64,000 bases of DNA from Locusta migratoria (lineage: Eukaryota > Arthropoda > Insecta > Orthoptera > Acrididae). Under the pieces are notes generated by a model that saw only the letters and a list, made by a program, of their open reading frames with translations, had not been told where the DNA came from and did not search any database. The position numbers were made by a program, and so were the translations under genes. Below, piece after piece: positions 42,655-52,179 of this stretch. Position 1 is the stretch's first letter, and each line of letters opens with the position of its first letter. The DNA lies in the NCBI GenBank assembly GCA_026315105.1, contig CM048747.1:279446154-279510153 (forward strand). The letters run 5' to 3'.

Positions 42655-43998
42655 TGAAGCCGATTTACTAGCCCACTCAGTATGGCGGCTGAAAAGCTGC
42701 TGATTCAGTTCCTCATTTCATCATTACAATCGCTGCTTTTCTTTACATAGAGCGGAATTTTTTTTTTCTTTCCAGAATCTAATAATTACGTTCATATAAC
42801 TGCACAAGATCGATATAGTTTTGCCATACTGCCCTTCTCTCTTCAAGGGCGTCAAAATGAATGTTTCATAATTTCAATCTGGCGAATCTTTATTATTAAA
42901 ATATTATTTAAAATGAGACATATACATATAAACGTCGATGTTCAAGAAATACAAAACCAACTACGAGGAAGTCTTCAATATCTTCTGTAATAAACCGCAA
43001 CTTCGAAGCCGTATCCGACTAATCAACAATACAACCTAAAATTGATCCGCAAAGTGAGCAGGCTACTCAAAGAAATAAAATATGAGGTTGAGCAAAAATT
43101 CTTAAACAGGTAAGTTGCCCTTCTCGTCCTTCTGGAAGGATGTCAGTCCTACCTGGGTTAAAGACACAAATTTATACTCGCTCTAATATGTATACTTCTC
43201 TTTTGCTGCTGGACAGTCGCTATCTCCATGTAAGACTTAAACTGGAAAGAAGACGTAGATAATGTCGTGGGAAAGCCGAACCAGAGACTGCGTTTCATTG
43301 GTAGAAACCTTAAAAGATGCAACACAACTACTAAAGAAACTGCATACACTACGCTTGTCCGTCCTCTTTGGAGTATTGCTGCCCAGTGTGGGATCCTTAT
43401 CAGGTAGGTTTGACGGATGACATCGAAAGACTCCAAAGAAGGGCAGCTCGTTTTGTACTGTCACGATACAGGGGAGACAGCGTTACGGAAATGATACAGG
43501 ATCTGGGATGGGAATCATTACAACAACGGCGCTTATCGCTGCGGCATGGGCTACTTACGAAACTCCAATCGTCAACATTCTCCTCAGAATACGAAAATAT
43601 ATTGTTGACTCCCACGTACGTAGGTAGAAATGATCATCAGAATAAAATACAAGAAATCAGAGCTAAAACGGAGAGATTCGGGTGTTCTTTCTTCCCGCGC
43701 GCTATTCGAGAATGGAATGGGAGATAAATAGTATAATGGCAGTTCGATGAACCCTCTGCCAGGCACTTAAATATGATTTGCAGAGTATCCCATGTAGATG
43801 TAGGTGTAGAGCTCAAAACTCTTAGTGAGAAGACAAACCAAGAAAGTTTGCGTTAATATGGTCATGAAAATCAATTGTGGAGTTGAAAAAATACTTGACA
43901 GAAGTGGATTTCCACAATTGATTTTGGACTCTTTACATGACTACCTAAAAGCGGAATTGAGAATTCTGTTTTGGGACCCTACGCAAACGGGCTGATTC
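42655..43998. mobile_element. Second GTTTACATG-type MITE, interrupted by LINE A
   Basis: 42,655-42,770 matches 33,455-33,545 (TACTAGCCCACTCAGTATGG, GGCTGAAAAGCTGCTGATTC), and 43,840-43,998 matches 33,690-33,840 (AAAAGCGGAATTGAGAATT). In between, the LINE at 43,215-43,812 has inserted. Confidence 0.55.
43215..43812 (+). mobile_element. LINE family A, 3' part
   Basis: Open frame from 43,368: MEYCCPVWDPYQVGLTDDIE, LQRRAARFVLSRYRGDSVTE, LSLRHGLLTKLQSSTFSSEY, then FFPRAIREWNGR and a stop. Just upstream TLKRCNTTTKETAYTTLV is in another frame. The 3' end is CATGTAGATGTAGGTGTAG. Among the best preserved copies of this family here. Confidence 0.9.
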
Positions 43999-44149
43999 TC
44001 GTCTGACACAGCATTGCTAGCACAGTAACCAGTTCACTTTACAACTGCCGACGTCAGATCGCGTAACTAAGCTTTGTTTACGACCAGATAAAACCTTAGG
44101 CGTCTGACAGCACATGATCGAGGTTCGAGGCTCGGCATTGTAGAGTGCG

Positions 44150-44342
44150 GCGGTGGAGTGGCCGAGCGCTCTATGGCATTTTGTTGCAAAGCGCGCGGAT
44201 GCTCACCTTCGGAGGTTCGAGTCCTCTCTCGGACATGGATGTGTGTGTTATCCTTAGCAAAAGTTAAACTTAGTTCAAGTAGTTTGTAAGCCTAGGGACT
44301 AATAACCGCAACAGTTACGTCCATTACATCTCAAAACCTTTT
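44150..44342 (+). repeat. SINE variant B
   Basis: Head GCGGCGGTGGAGTGGCCGAG, B box GGAGGTTCGAGTCCTCTC, and a diverged tail ending at AAACCTTTTGAAA. Confidence 0.85.
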
Positions 44343-44620
44343 GAAATAATTGCCTACTGGATGCTTTGTTGTTGAAAAAGGGGCGGGGGGTGCTCTTACA
44401 ACTAAACACTATTCCAGCGATATGGATTACCATCATACACCCCATACACTTGACACAGACAAGGTACTGCAGAGACCCCTTGTAGTAACTTTCGATAACA
44501 TTCAAGTCCATTCCAACATGGCTTAAATTCTATCAACGCAATTTAATAAAGTTTCGAACTCTCACCAGCCATCAGCCATATTCGTTGAATCCATTCCGAA
44601 CACCCAACTTGTAATCTATA

Positions 44621-47600
44621 TCTATATATAAAAGGCTTGTGTGTGTACGTGCTGACAGACTTTTCTCCATGACCACATACTGCCACCCACTCGTGGTTGT
44701 GGTGGTAGATAGCCCTTGGTCTAATGATGTTAGTAAGAGAGTTTGGTCGCGGTGCGTGGCAGTGGGTGAGGGTGACGAGAAAAAATTAGCAAAATATGCA
44801 ATAAATACTCTTAGGAAAAGCTATACACTCTGTGACTTACGAATTTTACGGTACGAGTCAAAATCTGTTGTTCTTTCAATCATCAGACAATGAGGTCCTT
44901 TCAGACTTTAATAACGACGGAGAATATCAAATACGCAATTTTTTAAATAGATCACATGTTTCCGTCAACCACACATTACCGACTATGGACAGAGACACAA
45001 AACAAAGATAAAAATCCAGATAGACTCAAAAATAAAAATACTCGTGGAACATTGATCACTGTCGTGGAAGCGTGGTGGAAACACAGACATACATTAATTA
45101 ATGTCTCTTAGGCCATAGACATTGATATGCCTGTGCCAGTAAGCTCACTGGTCTGTGCAAATCAGTGATCTCTGATACATATAGCCGCGACACTCTCTGC
45201 TGTGAAAGGTGTTATCGTTTGACAGCTGGCTCAAGAAAAACTATGCGACGTAGTCCTACTCATATCCCGGCGGCCTCCTGTGATACAAGGTTCGTTCGAA
45301 GAGTTGCCAGAAAGCTACTTGGAGAGCCAGCAAACAGGTGCTACTACGCATGCGCGGCAATGGTGACGACATGTGTCCGTGCTTGGTGTTTGGACTCTTC
45401 GAACACCTATCGCGTTTTATTTAGCCTTTTTGCCACCTTCGCTAGCGTAGCGTGAAAAGACAGCAGAAAGAACAAGAACGGCGCGAATGTTATTTACATC
45501 ACATTTGATTTGTTTATTCACCACTTATCTTTTACAAAATTATACGACATATGTTTAGCAAGATACTTAAATGAAAGATACACTTACAGGAAAATATATA
45601 CAATATGGCACAATATAGGCCGCCTACTTACAAAGGAAAGTTGTTGGTACATTTTCTCGGATTATATTTTCTTTAAATATTTTCGCCACATAATGACTTT
45701 TTGTAAGGAGAAACATTTTGATAACTTATTGCATAATACTGTCCTGAGTTCTCTCTTTATGTTTTCTTGTCAGGTCCAGGTGCTTCCAAATTCGTGTATT
45801 ATGGTTTTTATAGAGCTGTTTCTCCCACACAGGACCCACTCGAGTTACGCACACAGGAAATGTTGTAGTGTAGAAACTCTACATTGGCTGTTAATAGAGT
45901 TTTGCAAGAACCACAGAGAGCGATTTAAACGAAAACAGTAATTGCTGGGAGACAGGGTGGCTTATTTGAAAGAAAATTGTGGAAAAGCATTCACCGCAGT
46001 GTAATGCGAGAACAAATGTAGATGACTTTTAAGGGCATACAAAACATTATCGCTAATAATAATAAGTCCTATCTTTTAGAGAACAACGTTCAATTTATAC
46101 TGTCTCGCCGCGATAAACGCTCAACGAGGTCAACAAATGCCTCAGACCGGGATAAGCACTGTCACCCAAAATACAAAAATCTTGGCACTTTTCTTCAGTG
46201 GTTTCCAAAGTTCACTCGTTCTGAATGCTCTGATCTTGTGGACCGATCGAGAAGAAGTCTCTAATGCGTCTCTCGCGGAAACCGACTGCAAGTGAACGGG
46301 GAAAAAATTCTGTATCTTCATTGGGCCTATTTATTATGCCACGGGTCTCTTCTATTGCACCTGGCATTCCTTTATTGCGCAAATGGGACTCGATGTCATC
46401 TATTTCCTCTGTATAACGTCCACTTTCAGGCTACTAATAAATTTCGCTTTTTTTTTTTTAATTTTTTTATTTTTTTTAAATTTTTTTTTTCCAAACACAA
46501 CGAGCCGAAAAACGTTGAACCTGGCTGTTACATTACGGAAAACTGCAGCTTCAAGGCCAGCAAACCACAAAAAGAATCGGATTATGTTGTAATAGGAGTA
46601 TCTCCCCTATTCCCGTGTCCTGGTACTTAAAAGAAATGTTAGACAAATTCTGTATCTGAGAAACATGGCACAAAGTTGAAAAAAATCACGCTCAAAAAAG
46701 GAAATAAATTCTGATTTCTGCCTTTTATTTCGGCGCATCAACATTGCGTAGAAATCGACGTCACTGGATACGAAATCTGAATCTCTCTACATTTTGAACA
46801 AATGTAATTTTGAATTCTGTCACCTTGTACAGATGATATTATAAGAATAAAAAAAGAACGTACAATTACAGAAGAAACACACAGTAGACATGTGTCCACA
46901 TCTAAGATAACTTCCATTTTGAACAAGGGAGCGGCGTGTATCCCCACTACAAATAAAAAGAGAGCCACGTGCATGCGCGAATCTGGCTGCCAGAAAAATT
47001 TCCTCGGACAGCATCTGGCAACTTGGCTCTGCTTGCAAGGAACTCTTCGAACAGCTGGCACCCCACTTCAAGCAGCCAGATTCGGGGCCAGGCGCTCTTC
47101 AAACTCGAACATTCGTACTGCGCATGCGCGGTAGCCAGAAAGCAACTCTTCGAAGGAAGCCAATGTTTCCAACAGATGTTGAATAACGAGAATCATGGGA
47201 CATCGTCATAAGCCAATCGCGTGACACGCAAATATTTTGTCGTAAAATCAAGCATACAGCAGGAACAGCAGTATTTATCTACACCCTACGTGGTTCGGTC
47301 ATCTTTGCAACGATTTTATATCGTGTTATTGATGTTGCCAACATAAAAACACGAGGCCGCCAGGATAGAAAGTAAAATTTTACCGAATCAGATACATCCG
47401 TTGTTGTCACATCTCATTATGACCAGCACTTTCACGCGAAACTCTTTTGTATAGAGTCTCATGATTCACACAGTCTTACAATTCATTCCAAATTCCTATT
47501 CAAGAAGATATTTGTGAAAACTGTTACAAATCAATATTCGCATTTATCCAATATCGTTTTCAGAAATGTATTTTGCCAGCCGCTTTCGGCACTGCTGTTG

Positions 47601-47883
47601 CAATGTGTAACTTTATGAACACAACCTAACATTGAATTTACATTGTTCCGAAGCCGAACTTAAATTAATTTCACTCTTAGTATGAAAAACTTTACGAACA
47701 TTCATCGTTTTCGACAATGACTTCTACTTAAATTTAATATCTTACCTAGGAGAACTGAGTTTATTGACAGAGAGATCCAACAAGGATTGTGTTTTTGCTG
47801 ACCTACGTCCGGAACCCAAGGAACCATGATATACACAGGACCTTCTTTTAACAACCGTTGCGAAGCACGGGCATATAAGCTAG
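44621..47883 (+). mobile_element. Helitron candidate
   Basis: It begins A|TCTATATATAAAAGG at 44,621 (an alternative A|TC is at 44,615) and ends AAGCTAG|T at 47,883. Ten bases before the end, CCGT-T-GC-GAA-GC-ACGG can fold into a hairpin, as in Helitron 3' ends. About 3.3 kb long. No Rep/helicase frame is recognisable; the longest frame (45,510-45,941, 143 codons) matches nothing I know. GCGCATGCGC-type motifs and TTCGAAGAGT occur in two blocks near 45,290-45,400 and 46,970-47,160. Non-autonomous if real. Confidence 0.55.
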
Positions 47884-47884
47884 T

Positions 47885-48370
47885 ACCCAGTCTAAAGATC
47901 CAGTAACTGAACACCAGAGCCAGTCAGTCCACCAGGGCATATTTCTGAATCGCTTTCTGTCAATTTTTATACCAGTTATCTCGTGCGTTTCACAGTCACT
48001 GGTGTACAAAGAGTCAACGCCATGTGCCTTCTGCAATTCACAACATCAAGCGTTCCTCACCAGTCGTTACTCTCGATAAACGCTCATCGGTTCAAAACAT
48101 CAAGCATTCTCCCCAGTCATTACTATCAATAAATTCAGTACCACGAAATACGTGTTAAAAATGACGACGCATAGAATGGTTTACCAGGAAATGTCACCAA
48201 ATTATAGGAGATTTATTGGACCCTTTGCTTCGCAGCCGAAGAACAATTTACCACTGCAATCATCACCAGTACACTACCGAGATGCTTCCATTCGTATCGT
48301 AAGTATCACTAACAGGCGAGTTGTATACACCACCACCCGTCACACATTCATTATGAGAGGTTTGGAACTT
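47885..48370. other. Unassigned DNA
   Basis: AACATCAAGC and CAGTC(G/A)TTACT(C/A)TC phrases are repeated around 48,040-48,130. Nothing else recognised. Confidence 0.35.
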
Positions 48371-48930
48371 AAATAGCGGCAACTATTTATTCACAACCGA
48401 TACAAAAGCGTTATATGTTTTCACCTGTCACTGTCCTTCAAAGCAGTGAACAGCGTTATGTAGAACCAGTTGCCAGCGTCGTGGAAGACATAATATACCG
48501 TTAGCAGAGCCTTTGCTGTTGATGGTGCGAATGGAGCGGTCTGCTGCCTGTCGAATCTCAGGAACAGTTCTGAAGCGAATGCCACGCAGTAGTTCCTTCA
48601 TCTTCGGAATCAAATGAAAGTCACAAGTACTGAGAGTCCGGGGAGTATGGACGACAGTACAGTACTTCTCAATGTCATAGACCAAACAGAGCAGCCACAA
48701 CTTGCGCTATATGCGCCCTCACATTGTCGTGAAAATGATGGCCGGGTTGCGCAGAAAGTGTTGCCAGTTCTTTCTGGTCGCAGGTGATGCTCCAAAAACG
48801 AACAGTAATACTGTGCACTGACAGTCTGCCGTGGAGTAATGTTGAAGGCTTTTACCCAACGTGCCACTGTTCTGTACGGCAATGCTGATTCCCCGCACGC
48901 GTGTTAAAGACCTTCGAATCCTGCTAGCGC
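48370..48930 (-). mobile_element. mariner-like transposase remnant (C-terminal half)
   Basis: Minus pieces read FLEHHLRPERTGNTFCATRP, SFSRQCEGAYSASC in one frame, then TPRTLSTCDFHLIPKMKELL and RGIRFRTVPEIRQA in another. The mariner signature around the third catalytic Asp (SPCDFHLFPKLK-type) is visible as STCDFHLIPKMK. N-terminal DNA-binding part and first Asp are not found. Frameshifts make it dead. Confidence 0.8.
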
Positions 48931-49528
48931 TATTCTACAATATCACGTGTTTTTAACAGTTTTCGCTTCCTGTAAGATTTCTGAATCCTGCCCCGTGCTC
49001 GAAACCACTGTACGTTCACGAAAAAGAAGAAGATACGCTGTGTGCTACTATGATAAATAAAAAAAAATCTATATCCCTCACTAATTTGCTCTATCACTCA
49101 CATGACATAAAAGATTGTAAACGTTACATCCGTAACTGCAAACTTTAACTATCTGAAGCACAATCACAACGAGCATAGACAGCATTGGGTTGTTTAGAAC
49201 AATTCGCATCAGTTAATGTAGTTAGTACTAAAATGCACCCATAACAGCTCAGGATAAATTTATCACAACAGACACCGGTTGAAAGAGAATTGTTTACGAT
49301 GATATTAGGTCTCCAAAAAGGCGTTCAGCACTTCGACAGAGGAACAAATGCAAAGTAGCATAGAATTACGTTGTTTCAATGAGCTGACACAAGAACATAA
49401 ACTCCGAACTCCTAAACGCAAACTTTAAACTATATGTATCACAACCACACCCAACACATATACCAATGGATAGTTTAAAACATCTTCAATATGGTACTGC
49501 TGGCGGTTGGGAATAAAACACACCAGAG
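48930..49528. repeat. Old tandem duplication that hosts the Gypsy insertion
   Basis: GCAAACTTTAA(A)CTAT...CACAA occurs at 49,136 and 49,419, and CAGAGGAACAAAT(G/A)CAA...GTAGCATAGAATTACGTTG at 49,335-49,370 and again across the insertion (49,523-49,532 joined to 55,584 onward). Confidence 0.6.
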
Positions 49529-49532
49529 GAAC
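49529..49532. repeat. Target site duplication GAAC (5' side)
   Basis: GAAC precedes the 5' LTR and follows the 3' LTR at 55,584-55,587. Confidence 0.8.
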
Positions 49533-50009
49533 TGTGGTGTCGCACAAGTACAAAGTGCGCGCCACTTACTTTCGCCGCGCGCCGCCATGCACGCACGGCG
49601 CGGCGTTCTCACGACGACAGCCACGAGCGCCCTCTGCGACAACGCCGCTCGTGGCCACCACTGAAGGACATCGGGCACTTCGGACTGAGATAGCAACGAG
49701 TTAGGACCTTCGTAATCCGATAGGCACAAGTGAAGACTTTGCTATTGTACAGGCACTAGGCAGGCCTCTAACAACTATGTATCAACATTCTGCAGTACTA
49801 TGTAAAAGTTAAGTATTGTTACATTCTGTGCAATATATATCTCTTTCTAATTTACTCGAGTGTTTATAGTTTCTGGCTGCTCCCCTCCGTACCTGCACCA
49901 GCGTGTCGGTCTCATTCCACTCGGCCACCGACACCTACGACGAGGCTGGGACACAAAAGCGGCGATGAAGTTGGGACACAAAAGTGGCGACGAGGATGGG
50001 ATACAAAAG
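49533..50009 (+). repeat. 5' LTR of the Gypsy element
   Basis: 477 bp, starting TGTGGTGTCGCACAAG. It differs from the 3' LTR at a single base that I could find (A versus G near 49,957, in GCGGCGATGAAG). The first 150 bp is GC-rich. The last 80 bp consists of three imperfect 24-25 bp repeats ending CACAAAAG or ATACAAAAG. No clear TATA box was identified. Confidence 0.95.
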
Positions 50010-50020
50010 TGGCGACGAGG
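50010..50020 (+). other. Primer binding site candidate
   Basis: TGGCGACGAGG starts directly after the LTR with the TGG expected opposite a tRNA CCA end. The cognate tRNA is not identified. The same 11-mer or a close variant also occurs within the LTR end. Confidence 0.6.
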
Positions 50021-50238
50021 AGTGATAGAACCTTGGACCAGCCCGCTTGCAGCAGCCAGACAGCAGCAGTCGGAGCACGCAAAAATTGCTCCCGCCCACC
50101 CACCCTTATTATAAGATTTTTGGGGGAACATATTCTGTTACGTATTTTGTGGACTTTTTTGTTGCAGAGCGTCCTCTTTCATATTGCATTTGTGTTTTGT
50201 TATAAGTTACTTGTATACGCGGCGCCTAATCGGTCAGC

Positions 50239-52179
50239 ATGGCCACTACCCCGAACCCAAACTTAATGGAAATTATTCAGTTACAGACGGCGCAAATAAC
50301 ACAACTTCTCCAGGCCGTGTCGCAGTTGACGACACAGGCTGCTCACCAACAACAACAGTCGTCACATCAGCAGCCCACACCTGCCGCCGCACCGCTTCCG
50401 ACGTTCCGCCAGTACAACGAACGTGAGGAAGAATGGAGCGACTATTTCGCACAGTTTCAAGAACTCGTCGCGGCTCATCAAATTACAGGTCAGAGAGTGA
50501 AGAACCTTTTCTTATCGATTGTGGGCCCCCGGACCTTCGTATTACTGCAGAAACTATTCCCGCAAGCATCTCCTCGTGATGTAGACTTTGAACAAATTGT
50601 AGATGCACTGAATGCTCATTATGAGAGAAAAGTTCTCGTAGCCGCTGCGCGGTACCGATTTTTCAGACTTAAAAAATTACCGCAGCAGTCACACCAAGAG
50701 TGGATTACGGAATTGAAGGGCTTAACCCGCCAATGTAAATTTACTTGCTCTTGTGGACTTTCGTATAGTGACGTGATGTTGAGAGATGCGATTACGCAGA
50801 ACATTCAGGACCCCAGAATTAGAGCAGCAATTCTGAAACAGTCTGACCCCTCATTAGACAGTGTACTGCAGCTTATAGAAGCGCATGATACTTTTGACTT
50901 AGCAGACGTAGAAATGCAAAGCCACAGTGTAAATTCAGTGCGCCGCAACGGACGCTTTCCTAGCCGTAGTTCTCAGTATAGCACTAGTGATTCTTATTTT
51001 TCTACCGGCCGTGCTGAACAGACAGTGAACAGTAGCCAGAGTAAAAGTGCGACGCAAAGGTCGCCCCGTAGTGTTAGACACAGTAATTTGCATAACGGGC
51101 GCCAACGCTCATTTCAGAAAAATGTTCGTAAGTCTTGCCCCCAGTGTGTGTCTCGCCACAAGCGTGCTCATTGCCCTAGTCGCAACGCAACCTGTTATCA
51201 ATGTGGCAAATCAGGACATGTACAGTCTGTGTGTATGCAAATTAAAAACTCAGGGAACGGTGCCTTTCGGAACATTGCTTCGCAAAGTGCGAGAACAGTG
51301 CATGCAGTAAATGTTATAGACGCTGTGGACTTGAACAGTGCTTTCCTTGGATCTCAATTGCAAGAAAGTAGTTCTGCGCCTATGGCAAAACTATATAGTG
51401 CACCACTTAGCAAGCGCCGACGAGCGCGTAAAACAGTGCAACGGAAAAGGGTTCGGGACAAGCAAAATGACTATGAACAGTGCATTCCTGTAGTGAAAAT
51501 AGTGCGTTCTGCAACTGCTCATTGTAATAGTGCCCAGTACTGTGTAGCTAGTGACAGTAGACATCAAGTAGCTACTCAAAAGTGTAGTGCAGCAGTTAAT
51601 AAATCTGGAGTAGCTTCGCAGGCTTGCGCGGACGCCGATCCGGCGGTAGTGTCATCTAGTGACAGTGTTGTTAATCCGCGGCGTGCCGAGTCTGCGCCGC
51701 TTCCTTCACTACGCGGCCCGCGCAAGCGCAGTAAACAAACCGTAGCAGACGTTGCCCACATTCGCGCACCTGTCGAGCGCCGAAAGCAAAAACTTTTTGT
51801 GAATCTTTCCATTGACAATAAGACTGTGCAATTTCAGCTCGACACTGGTTCCGCTGTTACCTTAATTAATAAAGATACTTATGAACTTCTGGGTTCGCCA
51901 AAATTATCGCTGTGTCAACAAGTGTTAACAGCTTATACAGGTCAAAATATTCCCGTGCTAGGAACGTGTAGCCTGCCTGCCTCTTTTCAAGGTGTTACGA
52001 AAACAGTTGCTTTTGTTGTTCTTCAGGCCAAATCTACGCAGAACATTTTTGGACTAGATGCTTTTGACTTGTTTGGTTTATCAATTCAAAGAGATGTGCT
52101 TCAAATTTCGTCAATAGTGCCTCAGGATAAAAACAAGCATTGTGTGACAAATACAGTGACTTGTTTTCGCCGGAACTAG
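50239..52179 (+). CDS. gag: Gag with fused aspartic protease
   Basis: 646 codons from an ATG 219 bp after the primer site. The N-terminal third contains a Gln-rich stretch (residues 25-40) and a capsid-like helical region with FRQYNEREEEWSDYFAQFQE. A double zinc knuckle lies at about residues 300-332 (CPQC...H...C and CYQCGKSGHVQSVC, from residue 319), expected to bind genomic RNA. A basic Ser-rich linker follows. The retropepsin motif is LDTGSAVTLI with the catalytic Asp at about residue 535, followed by GLDAFDLFGLSI. The protein would build the particle and process itself. It ends with TAG at 52,179, overlapping the pol frame in the -1 register, so Pol probably needs a ribosomal frameshift. 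Confidence 0.95.
   Translation: MATTPNPNLMEIIQLQTAQITQLLQAVSQLTTQAAHQQQQSSHQQPTPAAAPLPTFRQYNEREEEWSDYFAQFQELVAAHQITGQRVKNLFLSIVGPRTFVLLQKLFPQASPRDVDFEQIVDALNAHYERKVLVAAARYRFFRLKKLPQQSHQEWITELKGLTRQCKFTCSCGLSYSDVMLRDAITQNIQDPRIRAAILKQSDPSLDSVLQLIEAHDTFDLADVEMQSHSVNSVRRNGRFPSRSSQYSTSDSYFSTGRAEQTVNSSQSKSATQRSPRSVRHSNLHNGRQRSFQKNVRKSCPQCVSRHKRAHCPSRNATCYQCGKSGHVQSVCMQIKNSGNGAFRNIASQSARTVHAVNVIDAVDLNSAFLGSQLQESSSAPMAKLYSAPLSKRRRARKTVQRKRVRDKQNDYEQCIPVVKIVRSATAHCNSAQYCVASDSRHQVATQKCSAAVNKSGVASQACADADPAVVSSSDSVVNPRRAESAPLPSLRGPRKRSKQTVADVAHIRAPVERRKQKLFVNLSIDNKTVQFQLDTGSAVTLINKDTYELLGSPKLSLCQQVLTAYTGQNIPVLGTCSLPASFQGVTKTVAFVVLQAKSTQNIFGLDAFDLFGLSIQRDVLQISSIVPQDKNKHCVTNTVTCFRRN
52124..52133 (+). promoter_or_regulatory. 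Candidate -1 frameshift site
   Basis: T AAA AAC (GAT AAA AAC in the gag frame) lies at the very start of the open overlap between gag and pol. A slip here would also step past the TAA that bounds the pol frame. The P-site repairing is imperfect (AAA to TAA), so another site in 52,131-52,179 is possible. Confidence 0.35.

Noticed and set aside
45510..45941. 143-codon frame as a Helitron or host protein
   Set aside because: Composition is AT-driven and no motif or domain is visible.
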